Shown here in pieces: positions 16,227 through 24,927 of a stretch of DNA of 64,000 bases (within the stretch, counting starts at the first letter, position 1; every line of letters starts with the position of its first letter). The translations under genes and the position numbers were made by a program. Source of the DNA: Cytobacillus oceanisediminis (GTDB taxonomy: Bacteria > Bacillota > Bacilli > Bacillales > Cytobacillaceae); NCBI RefSeq assembly GCF_022811925.1, contig NZ_CP065511.1:1853501-1917500 (forward strand), read 5' to 3'. Under the pieces are notes generated by a model that saw only the letters and a program-made list of their open reading frames with translations, ran no database searches and had not been told where the DNA came from.

Positions 16227-16469
16227 TCACTTTATGCCATCATCTAATGCAGATTGCAGTCTTTCCAGGTCAAATCCCCTAATAACAGTATCCCCGATGA
16301 CAATTGTTGGAGTGGAAAAAGAATTATATTGCCTGGTCAGCTCTTTGTGGGCTGCTGCATCTTTTTTTATGTCTTTTATCGTATAAGTATATCCGTTTTC
16401 ATTCAAAAACATCTTCGTTATCTCACAGGGCGGACAATCCGGCTGTGTATATAGAACAATTTCTTTCAA
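16227..16469 (-). CDS. Glutaredoxin-like protein
   Basis: This 80-residue thioredoxin-fold protein has a redox motif CPPC (residues 12-15, QPDCPPCE) and the cis-proline segment FSTPTIVIG with GF later (VIRGFDLERL). The overall pattern is that of NrdH/glutaredoxin-like small oxidoreductases. It probably reduces disulfides or mixed thiols (bacillithiol) in the cytosol. TTG 16469 follows AGGGGGA at normal spacing. It is downstream of, and may be co-transcribed with, the beta-lactamase-fold gene; the gap is 60 nt. Confidence 0.85.
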   Translation of the reverse strand: MKEIVLYTQPDCPPCEITKMFLNENGYTYTIKDIKKDAAAHKELTRQYNSFSTPTIVIGDTVIRGFDLERLQSALDDGIK

Positions 16470-16528
16470 AGTGCTTCCCCCTGAGTTTTTTGTTATTACA
16501 TCATAATGCAGGATCTTAAGTTAAGCAA

Positions 16529-17479
16529 TCAGTTTGTTTTTTGCAGATAATCGATCAATCCCATAGAGCAGACAGCGATATCAACAGAAAGGATCTTATA
16601 TACAGGGTGGTCAGATGGGATGCCTCTGCCATTTAGATAGGCTTTAATTTTTCCTTCAAGCATGGCTTGCGCTGCCTGTGTCTGCTGATCTATAGAGCCG
16701 CCTTCAGATAGGGCATTTTCACCTGCATGGATGAATATCTTTAGCCAATCTTTAATTTGCCTGTAGACCTCCTTGGGGTTTGAACTCTTGCCGTAATGGC
16801 CAAAGAAAATAAAATCAAGATCCATTTTTTCATACATGGCAATGGATTCGAGCATTTTGCCTGGATCGAATTGGTTTGGTGAAGTTGAGGGCAGATACAT
16901 TTCAATTCCATTTTCTTTTAATTGAGGATAAGATACACCAGCAGTGTCTCCTGTGAACATTCCATTTAAAGCAGGATGAAAGATACTGAAGTGGTGATTA
17001 GCGTGTCCAGGTGAATGATAAAATTTCAGGGTGCAATTTGGCCCTATTTCAAGCTCTTCTTCATGCTCTTTTGTGATAATCTTATCCTCCCGAACAGGCA
17101 AAATAGGATTAAATAGTCCATCGAATTTATCTCCGTAAACAGCTTTTGCACCAGCAATTAAGCGTGAAGGATCTGCTAAGTGCCTGCAGCCTTTCGGGTG
17201 GACAATAACCTTTGCATTGGGGCAGTGGGTTAGTAAAAGGCCTGTACCGCCTGCATGGTCAAGATGAATATGGGTAACGATGATATACTCAACTTCCTCC
17301 GGTGTAATGTGAAGCTGGCTTAGTCCTTCCAGTATGTAGGGAATTGAAGGACTTGCCGAAGTTTCGATCAGAGTCAGCTTTTCTTCTTTTAAGACATATG
17401 TACCGGTACGTTTTTCCAATGAAAGATCAAAATCATCAATTAAATATAGATTTTCCGCCAATTTTTCAGGTTTTGACAA
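16529..17479 (-). CDS. Metallo-beta-lactamase-fold hydrolase
   Basis: This 316-residue protein has the full MBL metal site: THIHLDHAGG (near 69-78), a downstream His in SPGHANHH, Asp in FTGDTAG and a late His in FFGHYG. These belong to the glyoxalase II/hydroxyacylglutathione hydrolase-like branch. The C-terminal part is helical. The substrate is unknown. TTG 17479 follows AAAGGATGTGA, a near-perfect ribosome site. The glutaredoxin-like gene downstream may point to thiol-linked chemistry, but that is inference. Confidence 0.85.
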   Translation of the reverse strand: MSKPEKLAENLYLIDDFDLSLEKRTGTYVLKEEKLTLIETSASPSIPYILEGLSQLHITPEEVEYIIVTHIHLDHAGGTGLLLTHCPNAKVIVHPKGCRHLADPSRLIAGAKAVYGDKFDGLFNPILPVREDKIITKEHEEELEIGPNCTLKFYHSPGHANHHFSIFHPALNGMFTGDTAGVSYPQLKENGIEMYLPSTSPNQFDPGKMLESIAMYEKMDLDFIFFGHYGKSSNPKEVYRQIKDWLKIFIHAGENALSEGGSIDQQTQAAQAMLEGKIKAYLNGRGIPSDHPVYKILSVDIAVCSMGLIDYLQKTN

Positions 17480-17663
17480 AAAAAATCACATCCTTTATTA
17501 AGCTTTTGCTTGTACAAACACCTGACAATATTTTATTCTGTTAATATTGGTATGTAAAGCATCCAGCTTGAATATTCTGAATTTATTTCTTTAGGATAGA
17601 AACATGCCAAAAGAGAAACCTAAATGTAGAATTATGGGTTTTGTTTTGGAAAGGAGAGAGAGC

Positions 17664-17900
17664 ATGTCACAGCTTCAAGGTATATTAACACGCTTAAAGA
17701 GCTTACAGGAACAAGCAACAGGCGGAGAGCCAATGCAAAGATTTTTTGAGGTGAATGGTGAAAGGAAATGCCAGGTAACTTTTCATCCGAAAAATGAAAC
17801 ATTTGAACTGGAAGTATATTACGATAAAGAAAAGCCAAAAAGATATCAATTCGACAACATTGATATGATCACGATCGAAATTTTCGATTTGATTCAATAA
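17664..17900 (+). CDS. ykuJ: Conserved small protein YkuJ
   Basis: This 78-residue protein is recognised as YkuJ from MSQLQGILTRL, PMQRFFEVNGE and the C-terminal FDNIDMITIEIFDLIQ. The B. subtilis protein has 79 residues and a solved small alpha/beta fold but no known function. ATG 17664 follows AAAGGAGAG; the longer frame from 17604 is not supported by a ribosome site. The next B. subtilis gene, ykuK, is missing here and is replaced by a short membrane peptide gene. Confidence 0.9.
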   Translation: MSQLQGILTRLKSLQEQATGGEPMQRFFEVNGERKCQVTFHPKNETFELEVYYDKEKPKRYQFDNIDMITIEIFDLIQ

Positions 17901-17967
17901 TCCACCACATACATAAGGGGCCTTCTGGGCCTCTTTTCTTATTAAAAATAGCTTGAAGAAAAAGCGT

Positions 17968-17975
17968 GCTATAAT
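17968..17975 (+). promoter_or_regulatory. Extended -10 element upstream of the 49-residue gene
   Basis: TGCTATAAT-like sequence (TG, one base, TATAAT) lies 30 nt before the small membrane gene. No clear -35 is present. Confidence 0.45.
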
Positions 17976-18005
17976 ATGGATTATCAATCTCCCAGAGGTG
18001 TGGAA

Positions 18006-18155
18006 ATGTATTATCTGCTCATGATTTTGCTGTTTTTTACAGTTCTTCTTTTGCTTGCAGATTTAATTAATACAAAAAAAGAAGTAATCCGGATCAGGAA
18101 AACTCTTGAAGAAATGAAAGAAATTTTAAAAGAAAATAAGGACTCGAAAAATTAG
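18006..18155 (+). CDS. 49-residue single-pass membrane peptide
   Basis: The frame starts MYYLLMILLFFTVLLLLADL, one hydrophobic helix, and continues with a charged coiled-coil-like tail (KKEVIRIRKTLEEMKEILKE). ATG 18006 follows AGAGGTG (17994-18000) by 5 nt, and an extended -10 element lies upstream. It sits just upstream of ykzF and ykuL, probably in one transcript. The family is not recognised. The layout, a helix plus an amphipathic coil, resembles small membrane adaptor proteins. Confidence 0.65.
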   Translation: MYYLLMILLFFTVLLLLADLINTKKEVIRIRKTLEEMKEILKENKDSKN

Positions 18156-18206
18156 GCATTGAGAACAATAAGTAAAAAAGGAACCTTTGATTTGAGGTGA
18201 AGCAGA

Positions 18207-18350
18207 ATGATGCCAGTTGTAACATGTCCAGGCTGCATGGCTGAAAAAGACATCGATGCAGTTTTAACCGCACAGTCCAATCAAAATGTTATTTTTCGCT
18301 GTCCTGACTGCGGCTATGAAGTAAAAGACATTCAAACCAGCAAAGGTTAA
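18207..18350 (+). CDS. ykzF: Small zinc-ribbon protein YkzF-like
   Basis: This 47-residue protein has two CxxC pairs, CPGC (7-10) and CPDC (36-39), that form a minimal zinc ribbon. ATG 18207 lies 6 nt after GAGGTGA. Position between the ykuJ area and ykuL matches B. subtilis ykzF, on which the symbol rests. It probably binds one zinc ion. The biological role is unknown. Confidence 0.75.
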   Translation: MMPVVTCPGCMAEKDIDAVLTAQSNQNVIFRCPDCGYEVKDIQTSKG

Positions 18351-18421
18351 TAGGGGCAAAATGCCGGAGACTATGATAAAATGGTTAAGAAGTATAACTA
18401 ATTTTTGAGGAGTTATCGGCG

Positions 18422-18868
18422 ATGATCAGTCTCCATAGCGAGGAATTTTTAGAATTTAACATTAGTGATTTCATGATTCCTTCTGAACGGGTAGCACATG
18501 TTCAGGTTGGCAATAACCTGGAGCATGCACTTTTAGTGCTAACGAAAAGCGGATATACAGCAATACCTGTACTAGACCCGCAATATAAGCTGCAGGGCTT
18601 AATCAGCACACCTATAATCATGGATTCCATTCTCGGGCTAGAGCGGATCGAATTTGAGGAGCTGGAGCAAAAAAGGGTTGAAGAGGCTATGAACAGAAAT
18701 ATCCCGCGGCTTGATGCTGAATCTTCCATACAGCAATCGATCACGCTTTTAGTTGACCATCCCTTTATATGTATAGAAAACAAGGAAGGCTACTTTGAGG
18801 GAATACTGACTCGCAGAACAGTATTGGATCAATTAAATAAGCACATCAGACGATTAAATAAGCGTTAA
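18422..18868 (+). CDS. darB: CBS-domain c-di-AMP receptor DarB (YkuL)
   Basis: This 148-residue protein is made of two CBS motifs (about 10-70 and 85-145). In B. subtilis this protein binds c-di-AMP. In its ligand-free state it contacts the (p)ppGpp synthetase Rel and pyruvate carboxylase PycA. Recognisable segments are DFMIPSERVAHVQVGNNLEHAL and HPFICIENKEGYFEGILTRR. ATG 18422 has GAGGAG about 9 nt upstream. The partner enzyme PycA is encoded 41 kb away in the same window, and KtrC, another c-di-AMP target, 10 kb away. Confidence 0.9.
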   Translation: MISLHSEEFLEFNISDFMIPSERVAHVQVGNNLEHALLVLTKSGYTAIPVLDPQYKLQGLISTPIIMDSILGLERIEFEELEQKRVEEAMNRNIPRLDAESSIQQSITLLVDHPFICIENKEGYFEGILTRRTVLDQLNKHIRRLNKR

Positions 18869-18876
18869 ATATCATT

Positions 18877-18910
18877 TCAGCTCCCCGCAGTGGGAGCTTG
18901 CTTTATTTTC
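18877..18910 (+). terminator. Possible terminator after darB
   Basis: AGCTCCC (18879-18885) pairs with GGGAGCT (18892-18898), followed by TGCTTTATTTT. The tail is imperfect. Confidence 0.5.
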
Positions 18911-18989
18911 AATGATGAGAGTCCCGGTGGTTTTATTGCGGTCACTTGAGGCGTTATTCATGTTTTTATTGATTTTGGAGGGGAAATGC

Positions 18990-20513
18990 TTGAGTCAAAC
19001 TTTACATAAAAAAATGCCGGAAGGAAAGAGAAAAGTTACGAAAAAGCCTTTTGTGCTTGCTTCAGTGATGCTTGCCATGTTTATGGGGGCTATAGAGGCA
19101 ACCATTGTTTCAACTGCAATGCCTGCCATTGTTGGGGATTTAGGCGGATTTGCTTTATATAGCTGGGTGTTTTCAGCTTACCTGTTAATGAATGCTGTGA
19201 CTGTTTTGATTTACGGTAAGCTTTCTGACTTATTTGGGCGGAAGCCCGTTTTGACATTCGGGATTATCATATTTTTAATTGGTTCAATTCTATGCGGTTT
19301 TGCGGAATCGATGACTGCACTGATCATTTTCCGATTAATCCAGGGGTTTGGTGCTGGAGCAGTCATGCCGATTGCAACCACCATTGTCGGGGATATTTAC
19401 ACAAAAGAGGAAAGGGCACAGGTCCAGGGTTATTTATCAAGCGTATGGGGAATTTCAGCCATCATGGGTCCTGCAATAGGCGGGCTTCTTGTTGAATTCG
19501 TCAGCTGGCGATATGTTTTTTGGGTTAACATTCCGCTTGGCATCATGGCTATTGCAGGCTTATGGCTTTTCCTTCATGAAAATGTGGAAAGAAAAAAGCA
19601 TCAGATTGATTATGCAGGTGCTGTGCTATTAACGGTTTCCATTTCATCTCTAATGTTTGTGCTTGTAGAAGGAGGAACAAATTGGGCCTGGAATTCCATT
19701 GAGGCAATCAGCCTTTTAGCGGTTAGTGTAATTGCCTTTATTTTATTTATCCTGCAGGAACAAAAAGCTGCTGAGCCAATGATGCCTTTTAATATTTGGA
19801 AGGAAAAGCCGATTTTAATTGCTAATTTGGCTTCACTGACAACTGGTGTGATGCTGATAGGGATTTCCAGTTTTCTGCCGGCATTTGTGCAGGGTGTCAT
19901 GGAAAGATCGCCGATTGTAGCCGGCTTTACACTTACGACCATGTCGATCGGATGGCCGATAGCTTCTGCAGCTGCAGGCAAGCTTCTTCTGAAAATTGGT
20001 TTTAGAAGCACCTCTGTAATAGGAGGAGTATTTTTAATTGCAGGGAGTATTTTATTTGTCACACTCACTCCTGAAGCTGGACCTGTATGGGCGGCGGCGG
20101 GAAGCTTTTTGGTCGGGGCAGGCATGGGATTAACGAGCACTGCTTTTATTGTATCCATTCAGAGTACAGTGGAATGGAAGCAAAGGGGAATTGCCACTGC
20201 TGCCAATATGTTTATGAGAAACCTTGGCAACACGATAGGAGCAGCCTTGCTGGGCGGAATCCTGAACAGCCAGATCAAATCATATATACAGAAGAATGGT
20301 GAAGGCATAGATGACAGCCTATCTTTAGATTCAGCAAATGTACTTTTAAATGAAGAAGCGAGAAACAGCCTGAATACGGGAGTGAAGGAACTCCTGCAAA
20401 ATGGTCTCACCGTTTCACTTCATTCGGTGTATTATGCAGTGCTATTATTTGCTGTTATAAGCTTCTTATTGGTAATTGCTCTCCCAAAGCATGAAAAAGA
20501 AATTGCCGATTAA
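18990..20513 (+). CDS. DHA2 (EmrB/QacA-type) MFS multidrug transporter
   Basis: This protein of about 507 residues has roughly 14 membrane segments, typical of DHA2 drug:proton antiporters. The first helix carries AIEATIVSTAMPAI (Glu where QacA has Asp). Motif A is GKLSDLFGRKPV and the antiporter motif C region is GVGxxxGPxxGG-like (SSVWGISAIMGPAIGG). TTG 18990 follows GGAGGGG by 6 nt; the 26 residues encoded upstream are not used. It is inserted between darB and ccpC relative to B. subtilis and has its own terminator. The substrate range is unknown. Confidence 0.85.
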   Translation: MSQTLHKKMPEGKRKVTKKPFVLASVMLAMFMGAIEATIVSTAMPAIVGDLGGFALYSWVFSAYLLMNAVTVLIYGKLSDLFGRKPVLTFGIIIFLIGSILCGFAESMTALIIFRLIQGFGAGAVMPIATTIVGDIYTKEERAQVQGYLSSVWGISAIMGPAIGGLLVEFVSWRYVFWVNIPLGIMAIAGLWLFLHENVERKKHQIDYAGAVLLTVSISSLMFVLVEGGTNWAWNSIEAISLLAVSVIAFILFILQEQKAAEPMMPFNIWKEKPILIANLASLTTGVMLIGISSFLPAFVQGVMERSPIVAGFTLTTMSIGWPIASAAAGKLLLKIGFRSTSVIGGVFLIAGSILFVTLTPEAGPVWAAAGSFLVGAGMGLTSTAFIVSIQSTVEWKQRGIATAANMFMRNLGNTIGAALLGGILNSQIKSYIQKNGEGIDDSLSLDSANVLLNEEARNSLNTGVKELLQNGLTVSLHSVYYAVLLFAVISFLLVIALPKHEKEIAD

Positions 20514-20522
20514 GCGGTCAGA

Positions 20523-20556
20523 AGTCTCTGCATTTACCGTGCAGAGATTTTTATAT
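20523..20556 (+). terminator. Intrinsic terminator of the DHA2 transporter gene
   Basis: TCTCTGCA (20525-20532) pairs with TGCAGAGA (20540-20547), followed by TTTTTAT. Confidence 0.8.
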
Positions 20557-20665
20557 TTCCAAAAGAACTCTGCGCATTTAAGGAACTGCTGTCCATTTTA
20601 ATGATAATGAAACTCTAATACAATTAAGATATACTATAAGAAAAAGTTATGAAGGGAAGATGTTT

Positions 20666-21550
20666 ATGTCTTCACTTACGGAATTTCACCTTTTATCAGT
20701 GCTGGCACAGGAAATGAATATGAGGAAAGCGGCTGAACGTTTATTTGTTTCACAGCCAGCCCTTTCACAGCGTCTTGTAAATATTGAAAAGGAATGGGGC
20801 AGTAAACTATTCCTCCGCTCACAAAAGGGTTTGTCACTGACGCCCGCTGGAGAAATCGTATTACAATTCATTAATGAGGTTCTTGCGAAGGAAGAAAAGG
20901 TCAGGGAGTCAATTACAGCCTTGAATTCAGAGGTCCATGGCACCTTAAAAATAGCAGTTGCTTCAATCGTAGGGCAGAATTGGCTGCCTCAAGTTCTTAA
21001 GAAGTTTGTCAGCCGCTATCCCCAGGCAAAAATTTCTCTGATTACCGGCTGGAGCAGTGAAATATTAAAATCGCTCTATGATGATCAGGTTCATATTGGA
21101 ATTATTAGAGGGACTCCGGACTGGAAGGGGATTAAAATCCCTTTATTTAAGGACAGTCTTTTTCTAGTGGATACAGAGATTACAAGGCCGGAGCAGGTCC
21201 TTGAAACAGACAGGCCGTTTATTCAGTTTAAGAGTGATTCCAACTATTATCAGGAAATTCAGGACTGGTGGCTGCGGCAGTTCAAAACGTCTCCAAAACG
21301 GACTATAGTAGTTGATCAAATTGAGACGTGCAAGCAAATGACTTTCAATGGAATAGGATATGCCATTCTTCCGGCCATTACGCTGAATGGTGCGGAGAAA
21401 AATATTTTTAAGATCCCGCTGCTGGATGAAAATAATTTGCCGATTAAGCGTGATACATGGCTGCTGGGATATGAATCCGCCTTTCAGCTCAAGCAGGTTC
21501 AGGCATTTGTTGAGTTAATTAAGGAGCATATTGAAGAAGAAGGGAAATGA
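20666..21550 (+). CDS. ccpC: LysR-type regulator CcpC
   Basis: This 294-residue LysR regulator has an N-terminal winged helix (MRKAAERLFVSQPALSQRL about 18-36) and a C-terminal inducer domain. CcpC represses citZ and citB (citrate synthase, aconitase) and responds to citrate. Long stretches match B. subtilis CcpC, such as KISLITGWSSE, DQVHIGIIRG and VDQIETCKQM. ATG 20666 lies 6 nt after GAAGGGAAG; ATG 20660 touches the ribosome site. In B. subtilis it also lies among the yku genes upstream of dapH. Confidence 0.93.
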   Translation: MSSLTEFHLLSVLAQEMNMRKAAERLFVSQPALSQRLVNIEKEWGSKLFLRSQKGLSLTPAGEIVLQFINEVLAKEEKVRESITALNSEVHGTLKIAVASIVGQNWLPQVLKKFVSRYPQAKISLITGWSSEILKSLYDDQVHIGIIRGTPDWKGIKIPLFKDSLFLVDTEITRPEQVLETDRPFIQFKSDSNYYQEIQDWWLRQFKTSPKRTIVVDQIETCKQMTFNGIGYAILPAITLNGAEKNIFKIPLLDENNLPIKRDTWLLGYESAFQLKQVQAFVELIKEHIEEEGK

Positions 21551-21664
21551 TATCACCCATGAACTTCTATTTTCATCGCGACCATTTATTTTTCTTGTTT
21601 TCAGCGCTTTTGTTTGTTAAAGTAATGCTAGTTGCAATGTTATACATAGAGGAGGATTCTTAAT

Positions 21665-22375
21665 ATGAAAATGATGGATGCCAATGAGATTATTTCATTT
21701 ATCCAGAACAGCACAAAATCAACACCTGTAAAGGTTTATATTAAAGGTGAATTAGAAGGAATCGACTTCGGAGCCTCAGCAAAGGCCTTTATAAATGGCA
21801 GCACCGGCGTTGTATTTGGTGAATGGTCTGAAATTAGCCAGGCGATTGAATCAAACCAGGCAAAAATTGAAGATTATGTTATTGAGAATGACCGCAGAAA
21901 CTCAGCGATTCCATTGCTTGATATGAAAAATATTAAAGCCCGCATTGAGCCGGGTGCAATCATCCGTGATCAGGTTGAAATCGGCGATAACGCTGTAATC
22001 ATGATGGGGGCATCTATTAATATTGGTTCAGTGATCGGTGAAGGTACAATGATTGACATGAATGTTGTCCTTGGCGGAAGAGCTACAGTTGGGAAGAATT
22101 GCCATATTGGAGCAGGAACTGTATTGGCAGGAGTTATTGAGCCTCCTTCAGCAAAACCTGTTGTTGTAGAAGATGATGTAGTAATCGGAGCCAATGCAGT
22201 GGTTCTGGAAGGTGTAACTGTTGGCAAGGGAGCCGTAGTTGCTGCAGGTGCGATTGTCATTGATGATGTGCCTCCATATACTGTGGTGGCAGGAACACCA
22301 GCTCGTGTAATTAAAGAGATTGATGAAAAGACTAAGTCAAAAACAGAAATTAAGCAGGAACTTCGCCAATTATAA
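21665..22375 (+). CDS. dapH: Tetrahydrodipicolinate N-acetyltransferase DapH
   Basis: This 236-residue protein is the acetyl-CoA-dependent enzyme that makes N-acetyl-2-amino-6-oxopimelate in DAP/lysine synthesis. An N-terminal helical domain (about 1-80) is followed by a left-handed beta-helix of hexapeptide repeats ([19 protein letters not shown] and [19 protein letters not shown]), then a short C-terminal helix. Length equals B. subtilis DapH (YkuQ). ATG 21665 follows GAGGAGG by 8 nt. dapI lies downstream beyond a hairpin, so read-through or separate transcription are both possible. Confidence 0.95.
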   Translation: MKMMDANEIISFIQNSTKSTPVKVYIKGELEGIDFGASAKAFINGSTGVVFGEWSEISQAIESNQAKIEDYVIENDRRNSAIPLLDMKNIKARIEPGAIIRDQVEIGDNAVIMMGASINIGSVIGEGTMIDMNVVLGGRATVGKNCHIGAGTVLAGVIEPPSAKPVVVEDDVVIGANAVVLEGVTVGKGAVVAAGAIVIDDVPPYTVVAGTPARVIKEIDEKTKSKTEIKQELRQL

Positions 22376-22383
22376 GAGTTTAG

Positions 22384-22413
22384 AAAGCGTGGATTGCGAT
22401 CCGCGCTTTTTCT
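22384..22413 (+). terminator. Hairpin terminator between dapH and dapI
   Basis: AAAGCGTGGAT (22384-22394) pairs with ATCCGCGCTTT (22399-22409, one G-U), followed by TTCT. It may attenuate rather than fully stop transcription into dapI. Confidence 0.65.
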
Positions 22414-22497
22414 AAAGGTGAAAATCTTTTGGTTACCCAAGACTACTATAGCTTGAATGAAATATAAGTGGCATTTTTAACAAGGGGGAAGAAAGTT

Positions 22498-23622
22498 TTG
22501 GTCACAAACAATCCATTCGTTGCATTACGGCGGGAGCTGCACAAAATACCGGAGTTAGGGTTCCGTGAATTTAAAACACAGCAGTTTCTATTAAATTACC
22601 TGTATTCCCTTCCTCAGGACAGCATGGAAATTAAAACTTGGAAAACGGGTATTTTTGTGAAAATCAGCGGCAGGAATCCTTCCAGGATGATTGGGTATCG
22701 TGCTGATATAGACGGTCTTCCAATTATTGAGGAAACAGGCCTGCCGTTCAAATCCGAGCATAGTGAACAAATGCATGCCTGCGGACATGATTTTCATATG
22801 TCGATTGCACTTGGCCTAATAACAAAATTCATAGAAGAACGCATTAACGATGATTTACTGTTTATATTTCAGCCAGCTGAAGAAGGGCCTGGCGGAGCAG
22901 AACCCATGCTTAAAACTGACATAATGAAGGAATGGAAGCCGGATATGATAATGGCCCTCCATATTGCTCCAGAATATCCGGTTGGAACAATCGCATTGAG
23001 AGAAGGGTTGCTGTTTGCAAACACCTCGGAACTTTTCATTGATTTAAAAGGAAAAGGGGGACATGCAGCATATCCGCATAATACCAATGATATGGTCGTG
23101 GCAGCATGTACCCTGGTCAGCCAGCTTCAGTCCATCATTTCAAGGAACATTGATCCCTTGGACAGCGCAGTCGTTACAATCGGAAAAATCACAGGTGGCA
23201 CCGTTCAAAACATTATAGCTGAAAAAGCAAGGCTTGAAGGTACCATTCGCACTCTATCTCCAGAATCAATGAAGAAAGTAAAGAGCAGAATTCAGGCACT
23301 TGTCAAAGGAATTGAAGTTGGGTATGAATGTGAAGCTTCAATCGACTACGGAAGCATGTATCACCAGGTTTACAATGAGGAAACCTTAACAAAGGAATTC
23401 ATGGAGTTTGTCCGCTCCAGTACAGATATCAACGTGGTTGAATGCCGGGAAGCCATGACAGGTGAGGACTTTGGATATATGCTTGAAGAAATTCCAGGCT
23501 TCATGTTTTGGCTTGGCGTCGATTCAGAATACGGACTTCATCATGCCAGGCTGAATCCAAATGAAGCGGCAATCGAGAAAGCGATTGAATTGATTGCAGC
23601 TTTTTTAAGGTATAAAGGTTAA
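22498..23622 (+). CDS. dapI: N-acetyldiaminopimelate deacetylase DapI
   Basis: This 374-residue M20-family metallohydrolase removes acetate from N-acetyl-LL-DAP, the last specific step of the acetylase branch. Metal and catalytic motifs are [21 protein letters not shown], the lid-domain TNDMVVAA region and [11 protein letters not shown] 22498 has AAGGGGGA upstream at 8 nt and gives exactly the B. subtilis YkuR length. Together with dapH and patA the whole acetylase branch is in the window. The ykuS gene that follows in B. subtilis is absent here. Confidence 0.93.
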   Translation: MVTNNPFVALRRELHKIPELGFREFKTQQFLLNYLYSLPQDSMEIKTWKTGIFVKISGRNPSRMIGYRADIDGLPIIEETGLPFKSEHSEQMHACGHDFHMSIALGLITKFIEERINDDLLFIFQPAEEGPGGAEPMLKTDIMKEWKPDMIMALHIAPEYPVGTIALREGLLFANTSELFIDLKGKGGHAAYPHNTNDMVVAACTLVSQLQSIISRNIDPLDSAVVTIGKITGGTVQNIIAEKARLEGTIRTLSPESMKKVKSRIQALVKGIEVGYECEASIDYGSMYHQVYNEETLTKEFMEFVRSSTDINVVECREAMTGEDFGYMLEEIPGFMFWLGVDSEYGLHHARLNPNEAAIEKAIELIAAFLRYKG

Positions 23623-23679
23623 AGCAGGTGCCCGTTTTGCAGTAAGCATTTGCTAAACAAAATTTAAAATTGGAAATGG

Positions 23680-23735
23680 GAAAAAAGCTGATTTCAAGGA
23701 CCCTTTTTAGGTTCTGCAAAATCAGCTTTTTGCTT
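23680..23735. terminator. Bidirectional terminator between dapI and ykuT
   Basis: AAAAAGCTGATTT pairs with AAATCAGCTTTTT over a 24-nt loop. T-runs exist on both strands and the genes converge. Confidence 0.75.
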
Positions 23736-23741
23736 ACGGTT

Positions 23742-24602
23742 TTATCCGGCAGCACTTTCGGGCCCTGCCTGTTTTTGAATGAGCACCTGATGAGGGAATG
23801 GGATTTCGATTCCGTTTGCTTCCAAAGCTTCCTTCAGTGCTTTTCTCAGCTGCCGTTCGACAGCCCACTGTTCCATGTTTTCTGTCTTCGCAATAATCCT
23901 TAATACAACATCCGATGAGCCTAATGTTTGCACGCCAATGACATTAGGTCCTTCAACAATCGCCGTGTTTTCTTCAGCGATCTTGTCGCAGGTTTCCTGA
24001 AGAACTGTGATAGCTTCATCAATATTGTCATCATAGGAAATTCCTATATCAACCAGTGCGCGCATATTGCCTCGGGAATGATTGCTCAGACTGGTAATCT
24101 CCCGGTTGGGGATATAATGCAATGTTCCGTCAAAACCGCGGATTTGAGTAGTTTTTAATCCGATTTGCTCCACTATTCCCGAGTAGCTTCCAGTTGTAAC
24201 ATAATCCCCGACATCAATTTGCCTTTCCAGCAATATAAAAAATCCTGTTACTACATCGCTGACAAGGCCCTGAGCTCCAAAGCCGACTGCTAATCCGACT
24301 ACCCCGGCACCGGCAAGAATGGCAGTTGCTTTTATACCGAAAATCTGCAAGATCGTAACAGCAAAAATAAAAATAAGTACGTAAGAGAATACGTTTTTAG
24401 CAAGACTTTGCAGTGTCTTCGATCTTCCCGGAGATATCCTTTCCTTCCTCCCGATTCCCTCGAAACTTTTATGTATGATTTTATTCCCCGCAGACTTAAC
24501 GATTAAAAAGGCAAAATAGATAGCTGCAAGCTTTAATAGAATAAGTCCGGCATCAATCAGCAGGGCTTCCCAATTTATTTGCGATAAATTTAGATTTTCC
24601 AT
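23742..24602 (-). CDS. ykuT: MscS-family mechanosensitive channel YkuT
   Basis: This 286-residue protein has three N-terminal membrane helices. The third carries the Gly/Ala pore pattern GAGVVGLAVGFGAQGLVSD, and the MscS beta domain (RQIDVGDYVTTGSYSGIVEQIGL) and C-terminal alpha/beta domain follow. It would release solutes on hypo-osmotic shock. ATG 24602 follows AAAGGAAG at normal spacing; 30 further in-frame residues upstream are not supported. Position after dapI equals B. subtilis ykuT. Confidence 0.92.
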   Translation of the reverse strand: MENLNLSQINWEALLIDAGLILLKLAAIYFAFLIVKSAGNKIIHKSFEGIGRKERISPGRSKTLQSLAKNVFSYVLIFIFAVTILQIFGIKATAILAGAGVVGLAVGFGAQGLVSDVVTGFFILLERQIDVGDYVTTGSYSGIVEQIGLKTTQIRGFDGTLHYIPNREITSLSNHSRGNMRALVDIGISYDDNIDEAITVLQETCDKIAEENTAIVEGPNVIGVQTLGSSDVVLRIIAKTENMEQWAVERQLRKALKEALEANGIEIPFPHQVLIQKQAGPESAAG

Positions 24603-24927
24603 CCTAACGCTTCCTTTCAGTATGATTAAAGTCATCATTTTATCGCAACAGGGCTTTATATGCAAACGGTTAGCCTTTCTACCATGCGGCAAAGCCCTAT
24701 ATAACCGCTGGATGTGGAATACCAGATTACTGATCTGAAGTTCTTTGGATTGTTAGCCTTTATTACAAATATAGATTAGGAGTTTGAATAGACTGATTAA
24801 AAAGATAGGCTTCAAAAAAAGTGGAAAAATCAAACAAAAAGGGGTGGAAAAATACTTCGAAACTCGATATATTTAATATTACGTTCTAACTTTTCTAATT
24901 TTTCGGCAAATTAAAGGAGGAATGCAG
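24603..24927. other. Intergenic region between ykuT and the ABC genes
   Basis: This AT-rich region separates divergent genes. An inverted repeat AGGGCTTT...AAAGCCCT lies near 24650-24700. I see no gene or convincing promoter pair. Confidence 0.5.

Noticed and set aside
19610..20158. A 182-residue antisense frame inside the DHA2 transporter gene.
   Set aside because: It is Pro/Ala/Thr-rich antisense of membrane helices without a ribosome site; the transporter frame has clear motifs.
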